NCBI GenBank assembly: GCA_017472085.1
Contig: JAFUQZ010000051.1
Span: forward strand, 1 to 57,827
Source of the DNA: Akkermansia sp.
Lineage (GTDB): Bacteria > Verrucomicrobiota > Verrucomicrobiia > Verrucomicrobiales > Akkermansiaceae
Direction of reading: 5' to 3'
DNA length: 57,827 bases
Of this stretch, positions 1-8,855 are shown piece after piece (position 1 is the first letter of the stretch; every line of letters begins with the position of its first letter). A program made the position numbers and the translations under genes. Under the pieces are notes generated by a model. The model did not search any database and was not told where the DNA came from. It saw only the letters and a program-made list of their open reading frames with translations.

Positions 1-156
1 CGACCCACAGAGTCTCCGAAGGGTATCTGTCGCTGCTGCCGGGTATACTCAATCTCTCTACAGAGAAGCCGGGAGGCAAGAAAGTCACCCTGTGAGCAGT
101 GGAAACACTCGCATGTAAGCCCCCTCAGGCTACAAGCCTTTTGGTTGAGTGCTTAC
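1..156. repeat. 156-bp direct repeat, copy 1 (cut by window edge)
   Basis: This stretch recurs at 198-353 with about 11 differences and the same length. The repeat period is 197 bp, with 41 unique bases between copies. Its right end holds a nested inverted repeat: GTAAGC (115-120) pairs with GCTTAC (151-156), and AGGCT/AGCCT with loop ACA lies inside. It is probably non-coding; it lies 3' of the flippase operon. The copy may extend left of the window. Confidence 0.85.
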
Positions 157-197
157 AGATTTTCAGCAATGGCTGACGGAAGTGCTGCGCCGACTGC

Positions 198-353
198 CGA
201 CCCACAGAGCCGCCGAAGGGTATCTGTCGCTGCTGCCGGGTATACTCAATCTCTCTGCAGGAAAGACGGGAGGCAAGAAAGTCACCCTGTGAGCAGGAGA
301 AACCCTCGCATGTAAGCCCCCTCTGGCTACAAGCCTTTTGGTTGAGTGCTTAC
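198..353. repeat. 156-bp direct repeat, copy 2
   Basis: This is the second copy of the repeat at 1-156. The outer stem GTAAGC/GCTTAC is kept, and the inner stem is GGCT/AGCC around the ACA loop. The copy ends about 45 bases from the flippase stop codon. No protein-coding reading is convincing across either copy, so a structured RNA or terminator-like element is more likely than a gene. Confidence 0.85.
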
Positions 354-397
354 TTTGCTATGTTTGTTTGCAAAAAACAATTTCCGCAACCGGAGGC

Positions 398-1873
398 TCA
401 ATTTATCTGTGTCTTCTTCAGTTGCGGCAGCCACCTATTACCCAACTTCTGACGCAACATATTATACAATTCAACATACGCAGAATCGTGTATTGTATGC
501 AATCCGCCAAAATACAGCAAGAACGCAGAACTTCCTCCGACCGCCAATTGCAACACACAGTTCCATTCCGTCATCGAACAAAGCCATGCAGGAACGCAGG
601 AGATGGCCGCCCATACCACATAGGGCATAAAATCTTTCTGCTGCTTCCACCAGGTTAATCCGGTCATTTTGCCGACAAAATATGTATTAAAACCGATAGC
701 TACATGGGTGTAAATGACACTCGCCCAGCAAATCGCCTCCACGCTGATAGTGGCTGCTCCAATCAGCAATGATACGGATACCGTTTTTTTGACAATCTCC
801 AGCCAAAACAACAGATTGGCTTTCCCTTTCACCATCAGAAAACTCAGGTTTATCGGGCTAATATGATCCACAGCCACACCAAGTGCTACAATCTTGACAA
901 AAACGGCACACCCTAACCAATTTTCTCCATATATCAACTCAACTGCGGGAGTTCCCATACTCAAAAAGCACATACAAATCCACGCAATTATAAGAGTACT
1001 TACTTTGATGTACATTCTGTATGCAGGAATCAGACGCTCATTATCATCCTGCACGGTAGATAAAACCGGATAACTGACCTCACGCAGCACTCCGGTAATC
1101 GTTAACGGCATAAACCAAGTCAGATGAACCCCTCGGGTGTACAATCCCAAATGAGCAGGCGAATAAAACTTACCTATGATAAACGTACGCGCATTCTGAT
1201 ATAACACATGCAATATTCCGCTACATGCAATTTTACTGCCAAAGGAAAATAAGGTAATAAATGATGTCCTGGAGAAGATAAGCCGCGGTTTCCACGGAGA
1301 AATAAACCACACAATGACAAACGTAAGTAGTGAAGAAAAAACGCTCTGCCACATGAGAGCCCACACCCCCCAACCCAACCAGGCTAAAACAAGACAGACG
1401 GGCATACCTGCTACTGCAGTAATGGTATTAACTATAGCGGGAGTTCGGAAATCTCTCCGACATTGATACAAAGTCCAATGTACACCTACACTACTGCTAA
1501 GCAACATCATGATAGCAGAAACCCGGGTGAGCCATAACAATTCTGATTGCTGATAAAAATCAGCAAACCACGGAGCCAACAGAAAAAGGGTTACGCTCAA
1601 CACTAAACTCATACCCAGGTTAAACCAGAACATGGTGTTAATGTCCGCCTCTGTTCTATCCTGTTTGCGGATTAGTGCGACACCAAAGCCTGCCATGGCC
1701 AAAGCATTAGCGACAGCGAAAAAAACAGCCGTCAAACCAACGATACCCATTTCCGTCGGGGAAATAAGCCGAGCCAACACCATGCCATACACCAACTGGA
1801 GAGGTTGCAGAGTTATCTTCTGCAACATCCCCCATTTGACACCGCTTATCGTTTCTTTCCGAAGCTGACTCAT
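398..1873 (-). CDS. Polysaccharide (lipid-linked oligosaccharide) flippase, Wzx-like
   Basis: A 491-residue, very hydrophobic protein with about 12-14 predicted membrane segments and a short charged N-terminus (MSQLRKETISG), typical of the polysaccharide biosynthesis/export branch of the MOP flippases. It would turn lipid-linked glycan units across the inner membrane. It is the last gene of a four-gene minus-strand operon with aminotransferase, nucleotidyltransferase and LicD genes; the gap to the gene upstream is only 6 bases. This context suggests the glycan carries a phospho-linked amino-alcohol. Regional base composition is lower in GC than the housekeeping genes, common for surface-glycan loci. 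Family is clear, substrate is inferred. Confidence 0.85.
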   Translation of the reverse strand: MSQLRKETISGVKWGMLQKITLQPLQLVYGMVLARLISPTEMGIVGLTAVFFAVANALAMAGFGVALIRKQDRTEADINTMFWFNLGMSLVLSVTLFLLAPWFADFYQQSELLWLTRVSAIMMLLSSSVGVHWTLYQCRRDFRTPAIVNTITAVAGMPVCLVLAWLGWGVWALMWQSVFSSLLTFVIVWFISPWKPRLIFSRTSFITLFSFGSKIACSGILHVLYQNARTFIIGKFYSPAHLGLYTRGVHLTWFMPLTITGVLREVSYPVLSTVQDDNERLIPAYRMYIKVSTLIIAWICMCFLSMGTPAVELIYGENWLGCAVFVKIVALGVAVDHISPINLSFLMVKGKANLLFWLEIVKKTVSVSLLIGAATISVEAICWASVIYTHVAIGFNTYFVGKMTGLTWWKQQKDFMPYVVWAAISCVPAWLCSMTEWNCVLQLAVGGSSAFLLYFGGLHTIHDSAYVELYNMLRQKLGNRWLPQLKKTQIN

Positions 1874-1879
1874 TTACAA

Positions 1880-3313
1880 CTATCGTAATCTATACGCCTT
1901 AGCAAGCGTGCTTCGTCTCTGCTCCTCAGGTGGCAGGGACATATAATCTCCATACAATTCGCTCAAATGCTCGTGGTACGTCTCAGGAACACGAAACTTC
2001 CCGCCTTCAAACTCCCACAGTAAGTAATGGTCAAATTCGTCCGGCCGCATAGCCAAGTGTTTTCTCTCGTGTTCTTCCAGAGACATCAACCGAATATGCC
2101 CGGTCGCCCCCCACGCATACTTGTATATAACAGCAGAAATTGCATCCAGGGTCTTTTTCAAGCGTCTCCGGGCACACACTAAAAACTTACCCCTACGAAG
2201 AACATGAAGCCACGATGGAGCCTTATAATAAGCATGAGTCTGTCCTACAAGCTGCCAGATATCATCAATCTGCTGTTGCGCTTCGTCTCTGTCATCGCTC
2301 AATGCGTACGCAGGGAAAATATCAATACCTATCGGGTGAGAATGCTTTTTGTCCCTTCCCGGTTTTAGAGTCAATGTATTTTTATCTACCAACATGGCAA
2401 AAGGAATACCTATATTCCTCTTCATTCCATGTAAAATCTCCAAATCAGATGAAGCCTCTGACTTATCAAACATACTAATTAATTTCTCATAATCCGGGAG
2501 AGGCATGGTGACATCTATATCATCATCCCAAGGGATAAACCCCTTATGCCTGATTGCCCCAATCAGGGTTCCATAACATAAAAAATACCTCAGATTATGC
2601 CGTTTACAAAACGAGTCAAACTCCTCTAGAACTTTAAATGATGTTTCCTGAACTTCCCGCAAGGTCAGCAAGCGGGCATTCCTCGGAGGACTGTCCACAA
2701 AATCCTTGAAACGCAAATACAAATCAAACAATTTTGCGCGACTGCCGTCATGCCGATATTTCAGATGAACCATCATCCAGCTGGATGCAACAAGCTTCAA
2801 CCTCGAGAACAAGGAACGAGCCCCCCTCAAATCCTTGCGCATAACAACGCTCCGATAATTCTTGTTATGAAAACAGGTGTAGTACCACACCTTAAAACCA
2901 CATGATTTGTGGTATGCCTGTGAGCTTTCTGCTTTACAGCTGGTATCCGTGACAATATACGAACATCCGGCATTTCTCGCAAAAGTTTCAAAGGCTCGGA
3001 AAAGCATCCGGCCCAACCCTTTACCCTTATATTCAGGCAGAACTGCAACAGATTGTCCCTGCGCATAGGAATGTCCACCGGAGGAACCGAGTTTGATACC
3101 TCTGTACGCAACAATCCTGCCATTATCACGAATAATAAAAACGAAACAGTTGCGAAGATATACCTTTAACTGGTCTGAAGAAATCCCGCAAAGGGCCATC
3201 CCGAGCCCCCGGTCATGGTGCTCCCGAAACGCAGCTTCCGTCACTACCAGGAGTTCCGCCCACTCCTCATCCTTCAGGTCATCGACATGACATGTGGATT
3301 CGACAAGATTCAT
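1880..3313 (-). CDS. GNAT acetyltransferase-LicD phosphotransferase fusion
   Basis: A 477-residue two-domain protein. Residues 1-160 look like a GNAT N-acetyltransferase, with the acetyl-CoA loop YKGKGLGRML near 95-104. Residues ~215-460 match the LicD family, which moves phosphocholine or a similar phospho-alcohol from a CDP-activated donor to a glycan; the signature YGTLIGAIRHKGFIPWDDD spans ~247-265 with the metal-binding Asp cluster at 263-267. The cytidylyltransferase that would make the CDP donor is directly upstream (12-base gap). A GNAT fused to LicD suggests acetylation and phospho-decoration of the same glycan. Domain calls are firm; donor and acceptor are unknown. Confidence 0.82.
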   Translation of the reverse strand: MNLVESTCHVDDLKDEEWAELLVVTEAAFREHHDRGLGMALCGISSDQLKVYLRNCFVFIIRDNGRIVAYRGIKLGSSGGHSYAQGQSVAVLPEYKGKGLGRMLFRAFETFARNAGCSYIVTDTSCKAESSQAYHKSCGFKVWYYTCFHNKNYRSVVMRKDLRGARSLFSRLKLVASSWMMVHLKYRHDGSRAKLFDLYLRFKDFVDSPPRNARLLTLREVQETSFKVLEEFDSFCKRHNLRYFLCYGTLIGAIRHKGFIPWDDDIDVTMPLPDYEKLISMFDKSEASSDLEILHGMKRNIGIPFAMLVDKNTLTLKPGRDKKHSHPIGIDIFPAYALSDDRDEAQQQIDDIWQLVGQTHAYYKAPSWLHVLRRGKFLVCARRRLKKTLDAISAVIYKYAWGATGHIRLMSLEEHERKHLAMRPDEFDHYLLWEFEGGKFRVPETYHEHLSELYGDYMSLPPEEQRRSTLAKAYRLR

Positions 3314-3325
3314 TTTTTCTTCATG

Positions 3326-3787
3326 TTAAGATTTTACTTCTGCATCAACGGGCAAATGATTATCTGCCGTGCGCTGGAGCTTTTTATAACGCGTCCAGAT
3401 ACGCTCCTTGAGCTCAGAGGAACTGATACCCTCACCATAGGGGAAGTAGACAACCGTAACCCCCATTTCCTCCAGATAATCGTATTTACCGACCCAGTCA
3501 TCGCCTACAACGAAGATGTCAAAATGGAGCTTCTTCACCTTATCCTTATGGTTCAATGACTTCTGGGGAATAACGATATCCGGATACTTGAGAGCCTTGA
3601 CCAAAGCGATGCGTTCCTCAAAAGGGATAATCGGCTGGGACTTATACGAAGCCACCAGTTCATCCGTATTGACGCCGACAATGAGAATGTCCCCCAGCTG
3701 CCGGGCGTACTCAATCATCTTGAGGTGATTGGCATGCAGCATATCGAAGGTACCGGACGTATAGACAACACTCTTTTTCTGTATCAT
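3326..3787 (-). CDS. CTP-dependent nucleotidyltransferase (TagD/choline-phosphate cytidylyltransferase type)
   Basis: A 153-residue single-domain cytidylyltransferase. It has the nucleotide-binding motif H18-A-N-H21 (HxGH class) in SGTFDMLHANH and the C-terminal GISSSELKER motif near 120-129. Relatives such as TagD make CDP-glycerol, and others make CDP-choline or CDP-ethanolamine. Lying between a PLP aminotransferase-fold enzyme and a LicD fusion, a role activating an amino-alcohol phosphate with CTP is the simplest reading, though glycerol 3-phosphate remains possible. It sits 12 bases from both neighbours in the operon. Confidence 0.82.
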   Translation of the reverse strand: MIQKKSVVYTSGTFDMLHANHLKMIEYARQLGDILIVGVNTDELVASYKSQPIIPFEERIALVKALKYPDIVIPQKSLNHKDKVKKLHFDIFVVGDDWVGKYDYLEEMGVTVVYFPYGEGISSSELKERIWTRYKKLQRTADNHLPVDAEVKS

Positions 3788-3799
3788 ATCCGTAAAGGG

Positions 3800-4855
3800 T
3801 TAAAAAATATCAGCTGCAAAAAAGGCTTTCAAGAAAAAATCCATAGAAGTAACGCTTCCTGTAGAAACACGAACATACTTGCTCAGTAGCGGATGGCCGA
3901 ATGTTTTGACAAGCATTTTGTGCTCATCCTTTAAGCGTTGTTCCAATTCTTTCGGAGACGTTTTCGGCTGGATAAAGATATAGTTACCCGCGCCTCCCAT
4001 GTACGAATATCCCTTTTCTTCTAATTCCGAAATAAGATACGCCTTCCCTTCTTTTTCCATCGCAATAAGCCTCTCCAGTATATGCGGGGCATCTAACAGA
4101 GCTTCTCCAAAAAGCAACGCAATAGAATTAACATCGAATGTAAGACGTCCCCGAACGGCCATTCTCATGATGGATTCGGGACCAATAATAACCCCCAATC
4201 GACACCCGGCGATAGAAAAACACTTTGAAAAAGTACGCAAAACAACGACATTATCATACTTTTTGATGAATGGCAGGAACGTGACATCATGAAAATAATG
4301 GTATGCCTCATCCAATATCACAAGAGCACCCACAGAGTTTGCCTTTCGAATGATTGTCTCAACCTCATCCGCAGAAAAAACATTTCCAATCGGATTATTG
4401 GGATTAAGAACAGAGACAACTGAAACCCCCGAATGAATGGCTTCCACAATTTTTTGAGTATCAAAGCTCAAGTCATCATTATATGAAACAGGAACATGAT
4501 TTAACCCGAGAAGGCTGCAATTAATGCGATACATTTCAAAGGACGGAGCAACCGTCACAACGTCACTACCGGGTTCTCCGAACGTCTCCAAAAGATAGCG
4601 GATGGCCATATCCGACCCATTTGTCGTCATGATATTGGCTGGTTCAACCCCAACGAAACGCGCATATTTCTCCGCAAAGCGCCCGGGTTCCGGATATGTA
4701 GCCAAAAACTCGGGTGTGATTTTATTTTTCACAGACTCCACAAAATCCTCCGGCAGTCCTTCGGGATTTTCGTTCATATCATATCGACTGTATGCATAGC
4801 GTCCCTGTTCGGGGAACACTCGCTCAGTAGCCGCAAAATGAGGATTAATGTACAT
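3800..4855 (-). CDS. PLP-dependent aminotransferase, class I/II (HisC/CobD-like)
   Basis: A 351-residue fold-type I PLP enzyme. Visible hallmarks are NPNNPIG (152-158), LDEAYHYF with Asp182, and the Schiff-base lysine K211 in TFSKCFSIAGCRLG. Length and motifs fit the histidinol-phosphate aminotransferase/threonine-phosphate decarboxylase group. It heads the glycan operon, ahead of the cytidylyltransferase and LicD genes. A CobD-type decarboxylation of a phospho-amino acid would yield an amino-alcohol phosphate ready for CTP activation; this is inference. True histidine biosynthesis is less likely because no his genes are nearby. Confidence 0.78.
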   Translation of the reverse strand: MYINPHFAATERVFPEQGRYAYSRYDMNENPEGLPEDFVESVKNKITPEFLATYPEPGRFAEKYARFVGVEPANIMTTNGSDMAIRYLLETFGEPGSDVVTVAPSFEMYRINCSLLGLNHVPVSYNDDLSFDTQKIVEAIHSGVSVVSVLNPNNPIGNVFSADEVETIIRKANSVGALVILDEAYHYFHDVTFLPFIKKYDNVVVLRTFSKCFSIAGCRLGVIIGPESIMRMAVRGRLTFDVNSIALLFGEALLDAPHILERLIAMEKEGKAYLISELEEKGYSYMGGAGNYIFIQPKTSPKELEQRLKDEHKMLVKTFGHPLLSKYVRVSTGSVTSMDFFLKAFFAADIF

Positions 4856-5043
4856 AATTTAACAGTATAAAAATTCATTTCTCATCATGCATACTCGACT
4901 CAACAAAAGCAATGACCATTCAACAGCTTCATCAATCAACCATGCAGGATGAAAGTTCGCAGCATTGTAGAACAATACAAGTTCTTTGTAAAGTATAATC
5001 GTTAGGCAAGAAGTAACTTCTAACTCACTTCTCGCTCAAATGC

Positions 5044-6528
5044 TCAAAAAAGAACATTACGCATATCTCCGGTTTTCAGGTACGCCGTATGGAAAGAGAA
5101 CGCATATTCCAGAGTATGAGGCGTATGCCCTCCATCCGACAGCTCCAGATACCGATTCAGCAAGGGGCGATAATCAGGATGCGCGCAGTTATCAATAATA
5201 AGGCGTGCCCGCTCCCGAGGAGATTTCCCTCTCAAATCGGCAACGCCCTGCTCCGTGACCAGGACATCAACATCATGCTCCGTCTGATCCGTATGACTCA
5301 CCATTGGAACGATAGACGATATCGTTCCATTTTTTGCCGTAGACGGGCAGGAGAAAATGGTGTACGCAGCGGCTCGGGCATAATCACACGACCCCCCAAT
5401 ACCATTCATCATCTGCTTGCCGAAGAAATGAGTGGAATTGACATTGCCGAAGATGTCCGACTCAATGGCCGTATTCATACTGATGACACCCATGCGACGA
5501 ATAACTTCCGGATTATTGGAGATTTCCGTAGGGCGTAAAAGAATCTTATCCTTGTAAAAATCAAAGTTCTCGTAAAATTCTTTCTGTAAATCTTCAGTAA
5601 CAGTTATCGTACTGCTCGACACAAACTTACAGCGACCGCTCTTCAGCAAATCAATCACCGAATTTTGAGCAACCTCTGTATACATGCAGAAAGGCGGGAT
5701 GATTTCAGAGCCTCTCAACGACATCAGCACTGCGTTGGCCACATTGCCGATACCACTTTGAATGGGAGAAAAATCTTTTGGGATACGCCCTTCAACGTAT
5801 TCTTTTTCCAGAAAGCGCACTATATTCATCCCGATTTCATCCGTCACAGGAGAACTGTGTTTGAACGCGGGCACCGGATCCGGCAAATGAGTCTCAACGA
5901 TACCCACAATTTTCGAAGGATCCACCTTCAGAGTCCCGCGACCTACTCGTTCCCAAGGCTTCATAACCTGAATAGGTTGACGATTAGGATAATCATCCGG
6001 CAGGAAAACGTCATGAATCTCACGCAACCGGGGAGAATGATAGGTATTCAACTCCAGAATAATTCTGTCTGCCATCATACAGAAGCCGGCATTGTTACTG
6101 GAGCTGGTCGTAAAGGTCAACTCTCCGTCATCTGACACGTGACAAACCTCAACAATAGCGGTATCCACTTTTGGTATGTGACCATATCGCATTGCCTGCG
6201 TAACAATGGAAAGGTGCATATCTACATACGCAGTATCACCGCTGTTAATTTTGCCTCGCAAATCAGGATTCGACTGATAAGGGATACGGCGATTCACCGC
6301 ATTAGCCAGAGCAAGAACACCATCAACATTCGGGTGTGTTGAACCTCCGCTCACCAGAGAAATCCCGAAGGCCCTCCCGGATTCGTGTTCCAGCAAAGAC
6401 CTCCGCGCAATAGCCGCCGGCACAACCTTCACGGCTCCCGCTGCAGTAAGACCGCTTATACCTACACACTCACCATTTCGGATCAAAGCCGCCGCCTCAT
6501 CAGCAGTTATTTTTTTGATACGCAACAT
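5044..6528 (-). CDS. Acetyl-CoA hydrolase/succinyl-CoA:acetate CoA-transferase family
   Basis: A 494-residue member of the acetyl-CoA hydrolase/transferase family (Cat1/AarC/ScpC type). The two-domain length is right, the glycine-rich stretch SGIGNVANAV lies near 258-267, and the catalytic glutamate is E285 in MYTEVAQNS. It would move CoA between acyl-CoA and acetate or succinate, linking succinate/propionate fermentation to acetate. It stands alone with its own promoter (TTTACA-17-TAGACT at 6553-6581), leaving a leader of about 18 bases. The exact acyl pair cannot be told from sequence. Confidence 0.87.
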   Translation of the reverse strand: MLRIKKITADEAAALIRNGECVGISGLTAAGAVKVVPAAIARRSLLEHESGRAFGISLVSGGSTHPNVDGVLALANAVNRRIPYQSNPDLRGKINSGDTAYVDMHLSIVTQAMRYGHIPKVDTAIVEVCHVSDDGELTFTTSSSNNAGFCMMADRIILELNTYHSPRLREIHDVFLPDDYPNRQPIQVMKPWERVGRGTLKVDPSKIVGIVETHLPDPVPAFKHSSPVTDEIGMNIVRFLEKEYVEGRIPKDFSPIQSGIGNVANAVLMSLRGSEIIPPFCMYTEVAQNSVIDLLKSGRCKFVSSSTITVTEDLQKEFYENFDFYKDKILLRPTEISNNPEVIRRMGVISMNTAIESDIFGNVNSTHFFGKQMMNGIGGSCDYARAAAYTIFSCPSTAKNGTISSIVPMVSHTDQTEHDVDVLVTEQGVADLRGKSPRERARLIIDNCAHPDYRPLLNRYLELSDGGHTPHTLEYAFSFHTAYLKTGDMRNVLF

Positions 6529-6552
6529 TATTTTAGTTCTACCGGGGCAGGT

Positions 6553-6581
6553 AGTCTACCACAACTTCAACTATTTGTAAA
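6553..6581 (-). promoter_or_regulatory. Promoter of the CoA-transferase gene
   Basis: On the minus strand TTTACA is followed by 17 bases and TAGACT. The -10 box ends 25 bases before the ATG at 6528. This places the structured element at 6640-6760 upstream of the promoter, so that element is not this gene's leader. Confidence 0.6.
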
Positions 6582-6602
6582 GCATTTCAACCTACATACA
6601 TA

Positions 6603-6760
6603 GCATCCATTTTCTTTTTCGTTACGACGGCACAGAATCCCGATGGTACAGAGTCTGCGCGAGCCTCCGGCACTCGCCCCCCCCTGTACTACAGGAGCGA
6701 GTGTTCGAATCCCCGTGAAACGGTGGTGGGAGCCAACCACCTCGATGGGTGTAGCGTGCT
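6603..6760. other. Unidentified structured non-coding element
   Basis: Part of the 520-base gene-free stretch 6529-7048. In plus-strand terms: CACTCGC (6671-6677) pairs with GCGAGTG (6697-6703), enclosing seven extra C and an inner CCTGT/ACAGG stem (6683-6695). CCGT/ACGG (6713-6723) and GGTGGT/ACCACC (6722-6741) follow. GCGAG (6659-6663) can instead pair with CTCGC (6673-6677), which excludes the first stem. A tRNA-like T-loop string GTTCGAATCC lies at 6703-6712, but its flanks do not form a proper T-stem. I could not match it to tmRNA, RNase P, SRP, 6S or a known riboswitch. The rest, 6760-7048, shows nothing I recognise. Confidence 0.45.
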
Positions 6761-7048
6761 GCCTCCACAGATTCTCTTGTTTCTCATGTAATCGTTTGGT
6801 GAACAATGGTTGCATTCTTTCCCCGCCCAACTGCTTTCGCCCTGAACAGACTCAAGATTAGACTCGCTTACGCGCTCCCCCTCCTAATCCCATTTTTGGA
6901 GACTCATGCGACAAAAAAAAGAACGTGCGCGTGGTTCATTTTGCATCAGCCGCTTCTGAGCACCGCAAAATTATTCTGTGAAGAACACCGTTTTTTGCCT
7001 CATTGAATTGCCGTGTATTGCGTTCACCAACAGCACAAAACAAGCAAA

Positions 7049-7120
7049 CAGTCCCGGCGGGAATCGAACCCACATCTGCCCTTTAGGAGAGGGCCGTTCT
7101 ATCCATTGAACTACGGGACC
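7049..7120 (-). tRNA. tRNA-Arg (anticodon CCU)
   Basis: The minus strand folds as a full cloverleaf: acceptor GGTCCCG/CGGGACT with a G-U first pair, a short D-arm, anticodon stem GCCCT/AGGGC with loop CTCCTAA (anticodon CCT, reads AGG), and T-arm GTGGG-TTCGATT-CCCGC. The discriminator base is G and no CCA is encoded. Confidence 0.93.
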
Positions 7121-7133
7121 GGATGAAAAAAAA

Positions 7134-7955
7134 TTATGAGAAAGCGGCACGCACGCGTTCCAGCTGTGCCGGGGTAAGAATGGGTGAAAGTTCAGAAAGC
7201 ATGCGGGCGAAGTATTCCGGGCGCGTCCAACCGTGGAGGGGCTGGACATCCGGCTTCGCAAAGGCCCAGGTGGGTACAGGCATGACCACATCCAGCACAT
7301 ACGGGGCGGCGCCACCCATGCGGCAGAGGGCAGCAGTCGCCTGCTCTGCCAGCGCAGGATACAGACTCAGGAGGGTCAGCACCCAAGAGCATGCCGGACG
7401 GTTTGCGGCGAGGGTCAGTTCTTCCAGCAAGTCGGCCAGCCGTTCCTCACTCAACAGCTCCAGGGGGTTGAGGAGGGGTAGGACTCTCATGTCACCCATG
7501 CTGAGAACTGCTTCCAACAGGGTGATGGGGGCGTCCTCATTGCTGCGAATCTGCTCTACCAGACATTGCACGCCCGCCAGTTTTTCCTCCGGCCCGGGCT
7601 GTGCCAGGGTGGCAATGCAGAGGGCAGCCTTGCGGCTGAGAGCGGCATCCGGTTCTTCCGTTGCATAGGGAAGCAGCGCTTTCCAGCCTTCGCCCTTGCG
7701 GCCGCTGATGAAGCGGGTGAACTGTGCCAGGCTGGCTTTGCGGGCTGCAGGAGTGGTCTTTTCTGCAAAGATACGGTATATTCCCAGGTTTTCCTCCTGC
7801 TTTTCCTCGTCGTTGCTGGCCATCAGGGCGCAGGCCATCATGGCCAGCGGCCACTGGTCCGCACCGATTTCATGCACACGCACGGGGTCGTGAGCCATGG
7901 CGGCGAGGCGTTCCAATTCGGAAAGGCTGGAGAAGTTGTCCTGGAAGATACCCAT
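7134..7955 (-). CDS. Hypothetical alpha-helical (HEAT-like) protein
   Basis: A 273-residue soluble protein without signal peptide or membrane segment. It is rich in Leu/Ala helices of HEAT-repeat style, for example around LSRKAALCIATLAQPG and LLEAVLSMGDMRVLPLLNPL. I do not recognise a named family. It is the last gene of the minus-strand run coiled-coil membrane protein, metF, TPR-like protein and this gene, and starts 21 bases after its upstream neighbour. A scaffold or protein-interaction role is plausible, but nothing catalytic is visible. Confidence 0.6.
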   Translation of the reverse strand: MGIFQDNFSSLSELERLAAMAHDPVRVHEIGADQWPLAMMACALMASNDEEKQEENLGIYRIFAEKTTPAARKASLAQFTRFISGRKGEGWKALLPYATEEPDAALSRKAALCIATLAQPGPEEKLAGVQCLVEQIRSNEDAPITLLEAVLSMGDMRVLPLLNPLELLSEERLADLLEELTLAANRPACSWVLTLLSLYPALAEQATAALCRMGGAAPYVLDVVMPVPTWAFAKPDVQPLHGWTRPEYFARMLSELSPILTPAQLERVRAAFS

Positions 7956-7976
7956 GATGATGAGGAGAGATGAATA

Positions 7977-8852
7977 TTACAGAGCCGGTGTGACCGGCCC
8001 GAGCGGGCCTTCTCCGGGCTGCGCCGGGGTGGTCAGGCCAAAGGGGTCAGCGGCAGGGGCGGCAGACGGCGCAGCAGTAGGGGCATCACCGAAAGGATTG
8101 AGCGCATCCTGAGCCGGAGCGCTGATGGGAGCCACGGGACGAGGGGCATCCACATCCAGCAGGAGGAGTCGCATCTCCACCGTCTTGGCAGATACCAGCG
8201 CGCTGGTCTCGCATTTGGTACGAGCCTGCTCGTAGTAGCCACGGGCTGCCTGCTTATCGCCACCGGCTGCGGCCAGGTCACCCAGGGTCACATAACCGAG
8301 TGCTGTGTAGGGTGAATCGCCCATCTGCACAAGCTTCTGCCAGGCTGCCACGGATTCTTTATCCTTGCCCTCCTGCATGAGGTGGGAGGCGACAGCTACC
8401 TGTGCACGGGCGGCAATCAGGGGATTGGCATCACCGGAGAGCTGCTGAAGCGAAGCCATGGCCTCATCTTTCTTGTCACCACCCAGGAGGGAAAGCGCCC
8501 GAAGCAATTCCGCCGTAGCGGCAGAGGGGGTGCCAGCATAATCCTCAGACAAGGCTTTCAGGGCAGCGGCATCATAGGCAGAGGGGGAAGCCACTGCACC
8601 GGGCTCTGTTGCCTTGAACACCTGCACGGCACAGGCAGAGGCCTCGTTGCGATGGTCATTGCGATGAGAGAAATAGGCAATGATGCAGGCCGCTGCCACA
8701 CTCAGACCAATACCGCCCCACATCAGCTTCTTATAGTGAGCGTTCAGGAAAATCTCATGTTTGGAGGGGCCGATTTCAATCTCGCCGATGGCCTTTATCT
8801 CCTCAGGAGAAAGGGGGCGGATGTCGTCGTCATTTCTGGTTTTGTCGTCCAT
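7977..8852 (-). CDS. Single-pass membrane protein with TPR-like repeats (YfgM-like)
   Basis: A 291-residue protein: acidic cytoplasmic N-terminus (~1-44), one membrane helix (~46-62, LMWGGIGLSVAAACIIAYF), then helical repeats resembling tetratricopeptide units (~90-235) and a Pro/Ala-rich low-complexity tail. The layout resembles YfgM, a membrane-anchored TPR protein tied to periplasmic folding, but identity is not proven. It follows metF by 3 bases, so co-transcription is likely. Confidence 0.6.
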   Translation of the reverse strand: MDDKTRNDDDIRPLSPEEIKAIGEIEIGPSKHEIFLNAHYKKLMWGGIGLSVAAACIIAYFSHRNDHRNEASACAVQVFKATEPGAVASPSAYDAAALKALSEDYAGTPSAATAELLRALSLLGGDKKDEAMASLQQLSGDANPLIAARAQVAVASHLMQEGKDKESVAAWQKLVQMGDSPYTALGYVTLGDLAAAGGDKQAARGYYEQARTKCETSALVSAKTVEMRLLLLDVDAPRPVAPISAPAQDALNPFGDAPTAAPSAAPAADPFGLTTPAQPGEGPLGPVTPAL

Positions 8853-8855
8853 GGT

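Noticed and set aside
48..150. Integron attC site in the 5' repeats (ACTCAAT ... GTTGAGT resemble the R'' and R' cores)
   Set aside because: The inner L boxes and extrahelical bases are not visible, no integron integrase is nearby, and no cassette ORF lies between the copies.
6603..6760. tmRNA, SRP RNA, RNase P RNA or tRNA-Sec
   Set aside because: The T-loop string lacks a pairing T-stem, and the conserved cores of these RNAs are not found on either strand.
6553..6830. Riboswitch leader of the CoA-transferase gene
   Set aside because: A good promoter lies between the structured element and the gene, so the element would not be in its mRNA from that start.
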